From the NCBI RefSeq assembly GCF_025813715.1, contig NZ_CP107532.1, positions 1,488,001 to 1,552,000 of the forward strand: DNA of 64,000 nucleotides. Reading direction: 5' to 3'. Within the stretch, counting starts at the first letter, position 1, and every line of letters starts with the position of its first letter. Below, piece by piece: positions 8,042-18,042 of the stretch. Source of the stretch: Methylobacterium sp. FF17. GTDB taxonomy: Bacteria; Pseudomonadota; Alphaproteobacteria; Rhizobiales; Beijerinckiaceae. The notes under the pieces were generated by a model. The model was not told the DNA's origin, made no database searches, and worked only from the letters and a program-made list of their open reading frames with translations. A program made the translations under genes and the position numbers.

Positions 8042-8706
8042 CCGGCACATTCTCGGCGGAGGCCTGGGCGCGCAACGCGGCCGCCTACGAAGCGATCCGC
8101 ACCATGCCGTTCAACGCCGAACTCGCGGCAGGCTCGTTGAGCCGGGCCCGGTTTCTCCACTACATCGTCCAGGACGCGCATTACCTCGTGGGCTTCGGCC
8201 GTGCCCTGGCGCTCGCGGCCGCCAAGGCGCCGGACCCCGACCGGATGGTGCAGTTCGCCCGCGCGGCCGAGACGGCCATCGTGGTCGAGCGTTCGCTGCA
8301 CGGCGGCTTCTTCCGCGATTACGGCATCGATGCCGATACGTTCGCGCGCACGCCGCTCTCGCCGCCCTGCGACCACTACGTCGCCTACCTCATCGCCACC
8401 GCCTATGCGGAGCCCTACGAGGTGGTGCTCGGCGCCCTGCTGCCGTGCTTCTGGATCTATGCCGAGATCGGGCGGGATATCCTGTCCCGTGCGCGCGGCG
8501 ACAATCCGTACCGCGCCTGGATCGACACCTATGCGGGTGAGGATTTCGCCACAGCCGTCGCCGCGATGATCGCGGCCACCGATGCGGCGGCGGCCCAGGC
8601 CTCCCCGGGGGCGCGGGCGCGGATGCACCACGCCTACGACCAGGCCACCCGCCTCGAATACCTGTTCTGGGACGGCGCCTACCGCGAGGCAGCCTGGCCG
8701 GTGTGA
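8038..8706 (+). CDS. tenA: TenA/thiaminase II family protein
   Basis: 222 aa all-helical TenA fold. The catalytic cysteine is in ALLPCFWIYAEIG (Cys137), and the conserved glutamate is in RLEYLFWDGAY (Glu207). Family members hydrolyse aminopyrimidines in thiamine salvage (TenA_C type, Cys present). ATG 8038 overlaps the preceding stop. No TPP riboswitch signature or other thiamine gene is seen nearby, so its pairing with a sugar epimerase-like gene is unexplained. Confidence 0.88.
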   Translation: MTGTFSAEAWARNAAAYEAIRTMPFNAELAAGSLSRARFLHYIVQDAHYLVGFGRALALAAAKAPDPDRMVQFARAAETAIVVERSLHGGFFRDYGIDADTFARTPLSPPCDHYVAYLIATAYAEPYEVVLGALLPCFWIYAEIGRDILSRARGDNPYRAWIDTYAGEDFATAVAAMIAATDAAAAQASPGARARMHHAYDQATRLEYLFWDGAYREAAWPV

Positions 8707-8725
8707 GGCCGAGAGCGGCCCGGCC

Positions 8726-9040
8726 TCACACCGCCTGAAGCCGGGCCCTCGGCCGGGACTGGTTGCGGAACCGGTCCCGCGCGGCGCGGGCCGCCTGCTC
8801 GACGCTGCGGAAGACCGTGCCGTCGAGGGGCGCGAAATCCCGGCTCGAGGAGAAGAAGCGTACGCCGCCGGGTTCCGGCACGACGATCCCGGCCGTGACT
8901 TCGCCGATCTCGATGATGCGCGGCGGGGCCGGCTCGACATGGAGACGGTTGCGGGCGCGGTCGGCGCGATGATCCACGAAGCCGGAGGGCGTGTGCAGGT
9001 GGTTCAGCGCACGCTCGGCGTCGGTGTGAAGGTGAGGCAT
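8726..9040 (-). CDS. Small hypothetical protein
   Basis: 104 aa. It begins MPHLHTDAERALNHLHTPS and has a well-formed central part (RIIEIGEVTAGIVVPEPGGVRFFSSS) followed by DFAPLDGTVFRSVEQAARAARDRF, which looks like a small alpha/beta module. No signal peptide, membrane span or known motif. It is convergent with tenA. Codon bias fits a real gene, but I know no family. Confidence 0.6.
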   Translation of the reverse strand: MPHLHTDAERALNHLHTPSGFVDHRADRARNRLHVEPAPPRIIEIGEVTAGIVVPEPGGVRFFSSSRDFAPLDGTVFRSVEQAARAARDRFRNQSRPRARLQAV

Positions 9041-9417
9041 GGACGAACTCCGGTGGCCGGCGCGGGGGCCGGCGAGGGTCTGACGGGCGGACGCGACAGG
9101 GAGATGTCAGCGTCGACAGCAACCGCCTTGGGACCGGAGGGCCAGGGAACTTTTGCAAACAGTCACGGCAAGTCATCCTTTCCGAGAAGGACCACGAGGC
9201 GCGAGCGCGTCGCGGTGCTTTAGCGTTTGATAACGCGGCGCAAGCTACACACTTCAAATCACCGCGGTTCGGCGACACTGTCTCGTCCCGCCGAACATCC
9301 TTAAAATGCTGACTCCATCTCGTTTCGTCAACGGATCGATCTTCCGAATGCGCGAAAGAGCATGGCAGAAACCGCCACGCTTACACCCGCCGACGCGAGC
9401 TTCCTTCGCACGAGCCC
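9041..9417. other. Intergenic region between two reverse-strand genes
   Basis: 377 bp. The part from about 9170 to 9380 is AT-richer (AACATCCTTAAAATGCTGAC) and probably carries the promoter for the 8726-9040 gene. No RNA gene, repeat or reading frame of note is visible. Confidence 0.35.
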
Positions 9418-10134
9418 TCAAGCAGCCGCGATGACCGCTGCGAGGTCCCGGTAATCGCGGAACACCCGGGAGGCACCGGCCCGGGTCAGATCGGCCGCCG
9501 CCGGATCATGGCCCCAGTGCCCGCCGCCGCTGAAGCCGACCACGCGCATGCCGGCAGCGCAAGCCGCCGTGACGCCGGGCACGCTGTCCTCGATCACGAG
9601 GCAGGCCTCGGGTGCGGCGCCCATGGTGGCGGCCGCGTGCAGGAAGAGGTCCGGCGCCGGCTTGCCCCGCGCCACCATGGTCGAGGAGAAGATCCGTCCC
9701 TCGAAGAGCGGCAGCAGTCCGGTGAGTCCCAGCGAGTGGCGCAGGCGGACCGGGTCGCTGCTCGATGCGACGCAGGACGGGAGCCCGAGGGCGACGACCG
9801 CCTCGGCGACCCCCGCCATCGCACGAAGCTCCGCATCGAAGGCCCGCAGCGTGTCCTCCTTCACCGCCTCGACGAAGCCGTCGGGGGCCACGATCCCGTA
9901 GTCGCGCGCGATGTGGTCCATGATCGAGGTCATTGATGTGCCGGCGAAGCGCGCGCGCACCGTCTCGACATCGATCGGCACGCCGATGCGGTTGAGGCCC
10001 GCCGTGAGGCGGGCCAGGCTGATCGGCTCGCTGTCGACGAGCACCCCGTCACAATCGAAGATCACCAGCGCGAGGGCCGGCGCGGGTCCGCGGGTCGCGG
10101 GCACCGGATGGGGTGGAATCGGGGCGTCGCGCAT
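9418..10134 (-). CDS. HAD-superfamily phosphatase (phosphoglycolate phosphatase / beta-PGM-like)
   Basis: 238 aa. Motif I is DCDGVLVDSE (nucleophile in DCD), motif II is the SCVASSSDPVRL segment, and motifs III/IV are ARGKPAPDLFL and CLVIEDSVPGVTAA. The alpha-helical cap follows motif I, as in subfamily IA phosphatases such as Gph or YieH. It acts on a small phosphorylated metabolite in the cytosol. ATG 10134 gives a short N-terminal tail; a longer frame upstream is low-complexity. Substrate not assignable. Confidence 0.82.
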   Translation of the reverse strand: MRDAPIPPHPVPATRGPAPALALVIFDCDGVLVDSEPISLARLTAGLNRIGVPIDVETVRARFAGTSMTSIMDHIARDYGIVAPDGFVEAVKEDTLRAFDAELRAMAGVAEAVVALGLPSCVASSSDPVRLRHSLGLTGLLPLFEGRIFSSTMVARGKPAPDLFLHAAATMGAAPEACLVIEDSVPGVTAACAAGMRVVGFSGGGHWGHDPAAADLTRAGASRVFRDYRDLAAVIAAA

Positions 10135-10300
10135 GGGGGCGGCAAGTCTCGTCTTCGGATCGGGGGCGCGGGGATGCGCCGCCCGCATATGGCCCGGCTT
10201 CCCGCGCGAGCCAACCACGCGCGCCCGCTTGCGCCCACAGGCGCGCGCTCCTACTCAGCCTCCAGGCCGGCGCGGATGCCGGTGGGTGCGATCGGGTGCG

Positions 10301-10621
10301 ATGATCCGTTTCTTGAGCCGCTTCCTCGGCCTCGTCTTCCTCGCGGCCGGCTTCGTCTGCCTCGTCTATGATGGTGCCCGCTCCATCGCGAACAACGGGG
10401 TGCGCGTCACCAGCGTCAGCGACCTCGCCTTCACCCTGTTCAAGGACAGGGCGAGCGCCCTCCAGGGCAGCGTCGAGGCCGTGGCGCCATGGCTCTGGCA
10501 GATCCTGGTGCTGCCCCTGACCCTGGCGCCCGCCGCCCTGATCGGTCTCGTGATCGGCGCCGTCCTGCTCTGGATCGGCCAGCCGGCCCGCGAGCGCATC
10601 GGCTTCCTCAGCGGGCCCTGA
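10301..10621 (+). CDS. Small inner-membrane protein, unknown function
   Basis: 106 aa with two hydrophobic spans (about 5-23 and 64-94). The intervening loop includes VRVTSVSDLAFTLFKD, which may be periplasmic. Divergent from the HAD phosphatase gene. Unknown function, but organised like a genuine small membrane protein. Confidence 0.65.
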   Translation: MIRFLSRFLGLVFLAAGFVCLVYDGARSIANNGVRVTSVSDLAFTLFKDRASALQGSVEAVAPWLWQILVLPLTLAPAALIGLVIGAVLLWIGQPARERIGFLSGP

Positions 10622-10786
10622 CGTGTGCCTTTTGGCACGTATGTCGCCGGGTCGGTGCCGCGCCGCACGGCGACGGTGCCATATTTTTCACGTCCAGCCA
10701 TCGTAGGATGGAAAGAACTGTGGAGAGTGGGATCGTCTGGTCGCCCTGCTCTTCGTCTCGAACCCTGTCGGGGATTGTCCGCCCTC

Positions 10787-11074
10787 ATGTCCCGCATCGT
10801 CGCCCTCGCCTCCCTGGCCCTCCTCCTCGGAGTTGCCCCCGCCCTGGCCCAGCCGGCACCGGGCACACCGGGCGCCCCCGTCCCGCGCAACATCACCTCC
10901 ACGGGCGTGACGAAGCCGCCCGGCGGCGGCGGAGGGGACAAGGGCAGCGCCCCCTACTCGCGCGCCTCGACCGAGGCCGACATGGCCAAGGCCCAGCGCG
11001 CCGCGGCCGCCCGCGACAAGGCATGGGATTCCAAGATGCGCACCACCATGGGTTCGATCTGCAAGGGCTGCTGA
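10787..11074 (+). CDS. Small exported protein, unknown function
   Basis: 95 aa with a Sec signal (MSRIVALASLALLLGVAPALAQ). The mature region is short, Gly/Pro-rich (KPPGGGGGDKGSAPYSRAS), and ends MRTTMGSICKGC with two cysteines. ATG 10787 was chosen because it starts the signal peptide. An AT-rich patch at 10679-10692 lies about 100 bp upstream. Unknown function; it precedes the ABC ATPase gene by 28 bp. Confidence 0.6.
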   Translation: MSRIVALASLALLLGVAPALAQPAPGTPGAPVPRNITSTGVTKPPGGGGGDKGSAPYSRASTEADMAKAQRAAAARDKAWDSKMRTTMGSICKGC

Positions 11075-11102
11075 CGATTGGTCCGCCGACCCGCCGGCGG
11101 CC

Positions 11103-12044
<942 letters not shown>

Positions 12045-12050
12045 GCGGTT

Positions 12051-12755
12051 CTACTTGCACTCCTCGCGGGCGCGTTTCATCGCGTCGGCGAAACCGGCCA
12101 GGGCATACTCGTCGCTGGTGGAGCTGCCCCGCATCGAGGTAGTCTTGATCTGGAGCTTGGCGGTCCGCGTCATCTCCGTGACCACGCGCGTCTCCTCGGC
12201 CGGGTTCTGGAGCCAGGCGTTGTTCTCCTTCGTCACGAGGCCGTAGCGGGTGGCCCCGAGGTTCAGGGTCGGATCGGTGGGAGCCGGGCCGGCATTGGCC
12301 CTGGCCTGGCTGCTGGCGGGGGCCTGGCTGCTGGCAGGCTTGGCCGGGAAGCCCAGCATCACCGCGACCTCGTTGGCCACGTTCTCGGCCTTGCGCACGG
12401 TGACGAACAGGTAGGCGGTGTCGCGCTTCAGGGTCTTGGGCGAGCGCGTCTGGGGCTGGGCGATGGCGTAGCACACCCGCGTCTTGCCCTGGCCGTTGGC
12501 GAAGACGTTCCAGTCGCCGAAGATCGCCACCGGTGTCGCCTGCTGCATGCCGGGGGCGGTGACGGGAGCCTTCGCCGCCCGCTCGCGGCCGCGCCGGCGC
12601 GCCTTGGCGGGGGGCTCGGCCCCTTCCGGAGCCGCCTCCTGCGCTAGGGCCGGCTTGGCCGCGAAGGGGTGAGGCGCGCCGATCAGAGAGGCGGGACCCG
12701 CCAGGACGAACGTGGCGGCCCCGAGCTGGAGACCGCGCCGCAGAACAGGAAGCAT
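12051..12755 (-). CDS. Invasion-associated locus B (IalB) family exported protein
   Basis: 234 aa. A long signal-type N terminus (GLQLGAATFVLAGPASLIG), then a Lys/Arg-rich linker, then an IalB domain starting near VAIFGDWNVFANGQGKTRVCYAIAQP and ending GFADAMKRAREECK. IalB proteins are periplasmic and common in Hyphomicrobiales, and their role outside Bartonella is unclear. An 18-bp duplication encodes ASSQAP/ASSQAR in the middle of the domain. Convergent with the ATPase gene with a 6-bp gap. Confidence 0.82.
   Translation of the reverse strand: MLPVLRRGLQLGAATFVLAGPASLIGAPHPFAAKPALAQEAAPEGAEPPAKARRRGRERAAKAPVTAPGMQQATPVAIFGDWNVFANGQGKTRVCYAIAQPQTRSPKTLKRDTAYLFVTVRKAENVANEVAVMLGFPAKPASSQAPASSQARANAGPAPTDPTLNLGATRYGLVTKENNAWLQNPAEETRVVTEMTRTAKLQIKTTSMRGSSTSDEYALAGFADAMKRAREECK
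12303..12338. repeat. 18-bp tandem duplication inside the IalB-like gene
   Basis: GGCCTGGCTGCTGGCGGG is followed directly by the same sequence with one G to A change. It adds six codons per unit, keeping frame. Confidence 0.8.
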
Positions 12756-12859
12756 GGGTAACCTTTTGAGGACGTCTCGGGGCTGAGAGACCCTGGCAAT
12801 CGTCCGGAATTGCGGCGCGGGGCGCACGGCGGATGCGGAACCTCGAATGTGTCGCGCCC

Positions 12860-13183
12860 TCAGGCGGCGTGCGGCTCCGTCGTGAACGCCCCCGGGAGCG
12901 TCGCCAACACCGCCGCGGCAAGCGCCGACAGCGGCGCGGGCTCCACCGGCGGGGGTGCGCAGGGCGCCTCGCGGGCGGCGGGCTCGGCCAAGGGCACCTG
13001 CGCGCGCGGCAGGGCGCGCGGCTTCGGATCATTGTAGGGCGTGTTGTAGCACTTGCGCACGGAGGCCCAGAACGCGTCCCGATCCGCCTCGGTCAGGCGG
13101 CTCAGGGTTCCGTCGATCCGGGCGATGGCGTTGGCCGCGCAGGCCGCGACGTCGTCCGGCGCAATCCAGCTGTCGGGAGGCAT
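12860..13183 (-). CDS. Small hypothetical protein
   Basis: 107 aa. The N-terminal half (CAANAIARIDGTLSRLTEADRDAFWASVRKCYNTPYNDPKPR) looks folded and helical, the C-terminal half is Pro/Ala-rich. No signal peptide. It lies between argH and the IalB-like gene on the same strand. Not recognised. Confidence 0.55.
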   Translation of the reverse strand: MPPDSWIAPDDVAACAANAIARIDGTLSRLTEADRDAFWASVRKCYNTPYNDPKPRALPRAQVPLAEPAAREAPCAPPPVEPAPLSALAAAVLATLPGAFTTEPHAA

Positions 13184-13204
13184 GAAATGATCTCCGAAGG
13201 ACTC

Positions 13205-13254
13205 GGGCAGGTCCTACACAGCATCACATAGCTGAGCCGTGAACGCACCTGCCC
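13205..13254. other. Long-loop inverted repeat upstream of the 12860-13183 gene
   Basis: GGGCAGGT at 13205-13212 pairs with ACCTGCCC at 13247-13254 around a 34-nt loop, in the 90-bp gap between argH and the next gene. It could be a weak argH terminator stem or an operator; I cannot tell which. Confidence 0.3.
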
Positions 13255-13273
13255 CGATCGCGGTTCTTCGCGC

Positions 13274-14659
13274 CTACGCGTTTCCGAGGACCGCGAGCCA
13301 GCGCGAGGCCTGCGCCCGCACGTTGTCGGGCGCGGTGCCGCCGTAGCTGGTGCGGCTCGAGACCGAATTCCCGACGCCGAGCACGGCATAGACCGCGTCG
13401 GTGATGCGGGGTTCGGCCTCCTGCATCTCAGGCAGCGACAGCTCCTCCAGACCGACGTTGCGGGCAGAAGCCGCGCCGACGAGGCGGCCGGTGACATGGT
13501 GCGCCTCCCGGAACGGCAGGCCGAGTTCGCGCACCAGCCAGTCGGCGAGGTCCGTGGCGGTGGCGTAGCCGGAGCCGGCGGCGCGGGCGAGCACCTCGGC
13601 ATTGGGTTCGAGGTCGCGCACCATGCCGGTCATCGCGGCCAGACACAGGGACAGGGCCTGGAGCGCATCGAAGGTGCCCTCCTTGTCCTCCTGCATGTCC
13701 TTCGAATAGGCGAGCGGCAGGCCCTTCATCACGATGAGGAGGCCGGTAAGCGCGCCGATGACCCGGCCGGATTTCGCCCGCACCAACTCGGCGGCGTCCG
13801 GGTTGCGCTTCTGCGGCATGATCGAGGAGCCGGTGGTGTAGCCGTCCGACAGGCGCACGAAGTTGAACTGGGCCGAGGTCCAGACCACGAGTTCCTCGGC
13901 GAAGCGCGAGAGGTGAACCGCGCAGATCGAGGCGGCGGCGAGCGATTCGAGGGCGAAGTCGCGGTCGGCCACGGAATCGAGGGAGTTCGCGGTGGGGCGG
14001 TCGAAGCCGAGGGCAGCGGCCGTGGCATGCCGGTCGATGGGGAACGAGGTGCCGGCGAGCGCGGCCGCTCCGAGGGGGCACTCGTTCAGACGGGCGCGGG
14101 CATCGCGGAATCGGCCGCGGTCGCGCGCCAACATCTCCACATAGGCGAGGCAATGGTGCCCGAAGGTCACGGGCTGGGCCGATTGCAGGTGGGTGAAGCC
14201 CGGCATCACGGTTGCGGCGTGGGTCAGCGCCTTCTCGGCGAGCGCCCGCTGAAGGTCGGCGGCCTGCGCGTCGAGGCTGTCGAGGGTGTCGCGCACCCAG
14301 AGCTTCATGTCGGTGGCGACCTGGTCGTTGCGCGAGCGCGCGGTGTGCAGGCGCCCGGCGGCGGGACCGACGATCTCGGTGAGCCGGCTCTCGACCGACA
14401 TGTGGATGTCTTCGAGTTCGCGCTTGAACACGAAGCTGCCCGCCTCGATTTCCTCACGCACGGCCTTGAGGCCGTCCTGAATCGCGGCCACATCGGCGGA
14501 TGGCAGGATGCCGGCATCGCCCAGCATCGCCACATGCGCCAGTGAGCCGCGGATATCCTGGGGCGCGAGGCGCTTGTCGAACCCGATGGAGGCGTTGATC
14601 TCCTCCATGATCTCGGCGGGGCCGCTCGCGAAGCGCCCGCCCCACATCCGGTTGCTCAT
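13274..14659 (-). CDS. argH: Argininosuccinate lyase
   Basis: 461 aa, full length for ArgH. It carries HTARSRND (105-112), [10 protein letters not shown] (154-163) and the fumarase/aspartase signature [12 protein letters not shown] (277-288) with the catalytic serine loop. It cleaves argininosuccinate to arginine and fumarate, the last step of arginine biosynthesis. It is divergent from a TlpA-like gene with about 50 bp between starts, an arrangement often seen in Hyphomicrobiales. Confidence 0.97.
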   Translation of the reverse strand: MSNRMWGGRFASGPAEIMEEINASIGFDKRLAPQDIRGSLAHVAMLGDAGILPSADVAAIQDGLKAVREEIEAGSFVFKRELEDIHMSVESRLTEIVGPAAGRLHTARSRNDQVATDMKLWVRDTLDSLDAQAADLQRALAEKALTHAATVMPGFTHLQSAQPVTFGHHCLAYVEMLARDRGRFRDARARLNECPLGAAALAGTSFPIDRHATAAALGFDRPTANSLDSVADRDFALESLAAASICAVHLSRFAEELVVWTSAQFNFVRLSDGYTTGSSIMPQKRNPDAAELVRAKSGRVIGALTGLLIVMKGLPLAYSKDMQEDKEGTFDALQALSLCLAAMTGMVRDLEPNAEVLARAAGSGYATATDLADWLVRELGLPFREAHHVTGRLVGAASARNVGLEELSLPEMQEAEPRITDAVYAVLGVGNSVSSRTSYGGTAPDNVRAQASRWLAVLGNA

Positions 14660-14710
14660 GCTCTCTCACGTCCTTGAAGCCGCCCCGCCCGCTTGGCCCG
14701 AGACGCAACG

Positions 14711-15340
14711 ATGATGCCCGGTCGCACGGCCGCCCTGACGGCTGGGGCCGTCCTCGTCGCCGCGCTCGGGGCGGGGCTTGCCGTATACGGGACGGGCTCG
14801 ACCGGCGGCAACTCCGCTCCCTGTGCGGGCTCCGCCGCGGCGGCGGCCCGGATCGCGCCCCTGGCGCGGGGTGCGGTGGCGGCCCTCGAGGTCGCGTCGG
14901 CGCCGGTTCCCGCGCCCGCCCTCGCTTTCAAGGGGCCGGACGGGTCCGAGACGACCCTCGCCGCGGTGACGGGCCTGCGGCTGGTGAACCTGTGGGCGAC
15001 CTGGTGCGCGCCCTGCAAGGCGGAGATGCCGGCCCTCGACCGGCTTCAGGCGCGGCTCGGGGGAGCGGACTTCTCGGTGGTGGCGATCAACGTCGACACC
15101 CGCAACCTCGACGTGCCCCCGACCTGGCTGAAACAGAACGGCATCGCCCGGCTCGCCTACTACGCCGATCCGGGTGGGCGCGTGCTGCCGGCGATCCAGA
15201 AGGCCACGGGATCCCTCGGCCTGCCCACGACCCTCCTGGTCGATGGGCACGGCTGCACCCTCGGTGTGATGAAGGGCCCGGCGGAGTGGGACGGCGCCGA
15301 CGGGATCAAGCTGATCGCCGCAGCACTCGGGCGGGACTGA
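14711..15340 (+). CDS. tlpA: TlpA-family membrane-anchored thioredoxin
   Basis: 209 aa from ATG 14711. The N-terminal span TAALTAGAVLVAALGAGLAVYG anchors it in the inner membrane with the thioredoxin domain in the periplasm. The active site is LWATWCAPCKAEMPAL with WCAPC, and the cis-Pro loop is GLPTTLLVDG. TlpA proteins reduce cytochrome oxidase or cytochrome c maturation partners. A TTG at 14693 would add six residues. Confidence 0.88.
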   Translation: MMPGRTAALTAGAVLVAALGAGLAVYGTGSTGGNSAPCAGSAAAAARIAPLARGAVAALEVASAPVPAPALAFKGPDGSETTLAAVTGLRLVNLWATWCAPCKAEMPALDRLQARLGGADFSVVAINVDTRNLDVPPTWLKQNGIARLAYYADPGGRVLPAIQKATGSLGLPTTLLVDGHGCTLGVMKGPAEWDGADGIKLIAAALGRD

Positions 15341-15667
15341 CGCCGGGGCGCGGCACCGCGTAGGACCCTGTCGTCGCCGAGCGTCGGGTCAGGGCATAGA
15401 CATGCCGACACCGGCACGGTCCTGAGAATCAACAGCATCATAGAGATTGGCAATCTCGATCGCCGTCGAGAAGACGATCACTGCCACAACTTTTGATAAA
15501 CATAAAACGATATCGGAAACACGCGCTTGTTGCATTTATCATGCGACGCCGCACACGAAAATAACCGGTCTATTGGGTGGCACATCTCAACCGAAGGGTG
15601 CTGGGTGAAAATTAAGCTTCCTGCCGCAAGGCTGGTTGTGCCTCTTCACCAACCGGCTCACCGCTCC
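15341..15667 (+). promoter_or_regulatory. Leader and promoter region of the chemoreceptor gene
   Basis: 327 bp. From about 15420 to 15620 the sequence is markedly AT-rich for this window (TTTTGATAAACATAAAACGA, ATTTATCATGCG), consistent with a promoter for the chemoreceptor. I find no convincing -24/-12 sigma-54 pair. An in-frame ATG at 15527 exists but sits in this non-coding-looking stretch. Confidence 0.4.
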
Positions 15668-17356
15668 ATGCCCCTCCGCGCGCTGTCCATCAGGACCAAG
15701 CTGTTCCTTGGCTTCGGCCTCGTCTGCCTCCTCGTGGCCGGGATCGGGGGCTTGGCGCTGATGCAGCTTCGCGCGGTCAACGACGTCGCGCGCGAGATGC
15801 GCGCCGAGCGGCTGCCGAACGTGCAGTTGGTCGGCAAGATGCAAGTGCTCGTGCTGCGCACCCGGACCAATGGCGCGCGGTTGATCACCGCCGATACGCC
15901 GGACCTGCGCAGCGAAGTCTCGGCGACCTTGGCCAAGCGCGAGGTCGAGATGAACGGCACCCAGGACGCGTTCGCCGCGCGGCCGAAATCGCCGGAGGCC
16001 GCCGCCCTCTACGAGAGCTTCCAGACGGACTGGACCGCCTACAAGGCGATGCAGGAATCCGTGATCGCCATGGTGAAGGCCGGCAACGCCCCGGCGGCCC
16101 AGCGCATCTACAACACCGACATGTCCACGGGCGTGAACGCGGTGCTCGCCGCCCTTCAGAAGCTCGTCGAGCACGAGGAGCGGGAGGCCAGCGCGAGCGG
16201 GGCCCGGGCCCAGGCGACCTACGACACCGCCCTCCTCACCACCGTGATCCTGGTCGGCCTCGCCCTCCTGATCGCGCTCGGTGCCGCCATCGGCCTCGCC
16301 CTCGGCGTGAGCCGGCCCCTGCGCCGAATGACGGACGCGATGGGCCGCCTCGCGGACGGCGATACGGGGATCGCCGTGCCGGGCGTCGGGCGGGGCGACG
16401 AGATCGGCGCGATGGCCGGCGCCGTCCAGGTGTTCAAGGACAACCTCATCCGCACCCGCGCCCTGGAGGCCGAGACCGAGGCCGCCCGGGCCGGGGCCGA
16501 AACCCTGCGCCGCGAGGGGATGCGCAGCCTCGCCGACCAGTTCGAGGCGGCAGTGGGCGGTGTCGTCGCCCAGGTCGGCACGGCCGCAGCGCAGTTGCAC
16601 GTGACGGCCGGCGGCATGTCCGGCACTGCGAGCCAGACCGCGCAGCGTTCCGTCGCGGTGGCGGCGGCGGCCGATCAGGCGGCGACCAACGTCACCACGG
16701 TGGCGGCGGCGGCCGAGGAGCTCGGCTCCTCGGTGGTGGAGATCGGCCGGCAGGTCCAGGGCTCGGCCACCCTCTCGCGCGAGGCCGTGACTGCGGCCAG
16801 CCAGACCGCGTCCTTCGTCCGCGACCTCAGCGAGGCGGCCCAGCGCATCGGCGACGTGGTGGCGCTCATCTCCAGCATCGCGGGCCAGACCAACCTCCTG
16901 GCGCTCAACGCGACCATCGAGGCGGCCCGCGCCGGCGAGGCGGGGCGCGGCTTCGCGGTGGTGGCCGCCGAGGTCAAGGAGCTCGCCAACCAGACCGCAC
17001 GGGCCACCGACGAGATCACGGGGCAGATCGCGCGTATCCAGGGTTCGACGACCCAGGCGGTGGAGGCCATCGGCGGCATCACCGGACGCATCCGCGAGAT
17101 CAGCGAAGTGGCCTCCTCCATCGCGGCGGCCGTCGAGGAGCAGGGTGCGGCCACCCAGGAGATCGTGCGCAACGTGGCCCAGGCCGCGATCGGCACCGGC
17201 GAGGTGACGCAGAACGTCACGGGTCTGGCGAACGCCGCCGAGGAGACCGGCCTGGCAGCCTCCGACCTCCTGGCCTCGGCCTCCGACCTGTCGCGCCAAT
17301 CCGAGCAACTCGGGGGACAGGTGGCACAGTTCCTCGCGACCGTGCGGGCGGCCTGA
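15668..17356 (+). CDS. Methyl-accepting chemotaxis protein
   Basis: 562 aa. TM1 at about 9-34, then a four-helix-bundle-type periplasmic sensor of about 150 residues. TM2 is [20 protein letters not shown], followed by HAMP ([16 protein letters not shown]). The cytoplasmic signalling hairpin has tip [20 protein letters not shown] near 401-420. Signals through CheA/CheW; the ligand is unknown. ATG 15668 begins a positively charged N terminus ahead of TM1. The C terminus ends without a CheR-binding pentapeptide. Confidence 0.95.
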   Translation: MPLRALSIRTKLFLGFGLVCLLVAGIGGLALMQLRAVNDVAREMRAERLPNVQLVGKMQVLVLRTRTNGARLITADTPDLRSEVSATLAKREVEMNGTQDAFAARPKSPEAAALYESFQTDWTAYKAMQESVIAMVKAGNAPAAQRIYNTDMSTGVNAVLAALQKLVEHEEREASASGARAQATYDTALLTTVILVGLALLIALGAAIGLALGVSRPLRRMTDAMGRLADGDTGIAVPGVGRGDEIGAMAGAVQVFKDNLIRTRALEAETEAARAGAETLRREGMRSLADQFEAAVGGVVAQVGTAAAQLHVTAGGMSGTASQTAQRSVAVAAAADQAATNVTTVAAAAEELGSSVVEIGRQVQGSATLSREAVTAASQTASFVRDLSEAAQRIGDVVALISSIAGQTNLLALNATIEAARAGEAGRGFAVVAAEVKELANQTARATDEITGQIARIQGSTTQAVEAIGGITGRIREISEVASSIAAAVEEQGAATQEIVRNVAQAAIGTGEVTQNVTGLANAAEETGLAASDLLASASDLSRQSEQLGGQVAQFLATVRAA

Positions 17357-17368
17357 CGTCGGTTCGTT

Positions 17369-18031
17369 CTAGAGCAGGGCGTCGAGGCGGCTCACGACCC
17401 GCTCGGGCGGGAAATCCGGATATTCCTCGGGCAATCCTTTGCGGTTGACCCAGACGGACCGGAAACCGAAGGCCGTGGCGCCCGCCACGTCCCAGCGGTT
17501 CGAGGAGCAGAACAGCACGTCACCGGGCGCGACCCCGAAACGCGCCGTGGCGAGACGGTAGGCCGCCGGATCCGTCTTGAAGGTGCGGGCGGCCTCCACC
17601 GAGAGCACCGCGTCGAGCCGGTCCGTCAATCCGGCGGACGCGACCGCGCGCTCCAGCATCGGGCCGTCCCCGTTGGAGAGGATGGCGGTGCGCCAGCCCG
17701 CCTCCTGGAGATCCCGGAGCGTGCCCGGCACCTCCGGATAGGCGTCGAGGTCGCGATAGGCGTCGAGGAGCCTCGGGCGCAGGGCCCGGTCGACATCCGG
17801 ATAGGTCGCCAGCGCGTGGTCCAGCGCCCGCTCCGTCAGGTCCCAGAACGGGGTGAAGCGCCCCATCAATCCCAGCACCCAGCTATATTCGAGCTGCTTG
17901 TTGCGCCACGCCTCCGAGAGGGCCCCGGCATCCGGCCCGATCGCATCGGCATGCCGCGCCACCGCCGCATGGACGTCGAACAGGGTGCCGTAGGCATCGA
18001 AGACGGCGACGCGCGGATCCGGTCCGGCCAT
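17369..18031 (-). CDS. Type II haloacid dehalogenase-like hydrolase
   Basis: 220 aa HAD protein with nucleophile motif VFDAYGTLFD, motif II ILSNGDGPML, KTDPAAYRLA for motif III, and FCSSNRWDVAGATAFGF for motif IV. This set matches L-2-haloacid dehalogenases (type II). The SSN-WD motif is the diagnostic part. It hydrolyses 2-haloalkanoates to 2-hydroxy acids, or acts on an unidentified analogue. It follows murJ by 11 bp and is probably cotranscribed. Confidence 0.88.
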   Translation of the reverse strand: MAGPDPRVAVFDAYGTLFDVHAAVARHADAIGPDAGALSEAWRNKQLEYSWVLGLMGRFTPFWDLTERALDHALATYPDVDRALRPRLLDAYRDLDAYPEVPGTLRDLQEAGWRTAILSNGDGPMLERAVASAGLTDRLDAVLSVEAARTFKTDPAAYRLATARFGVAPGDVLFCSSNRWDVAGATAFGFRSVWVNRKGLPEEYPDFPPERVVSRLDALL

Positions 18032-18042
18032 TGATGGGCTCC

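Noticed and set aside
15575..15600. Sigma-54 promoter before the chemoreceptor (GGTGGCACATCTC)
   Set aside because: The TGGCAC half is present but no GC/TTGC element lies at the required spacing.
15527..15667. Longer N terminus for the chemoreceptor from ATG 15527
   Set aside because: The extension is encoded in AT-rich leader sequence and would put about 47 polar residues before TM1; ATG 15668 fits the family.
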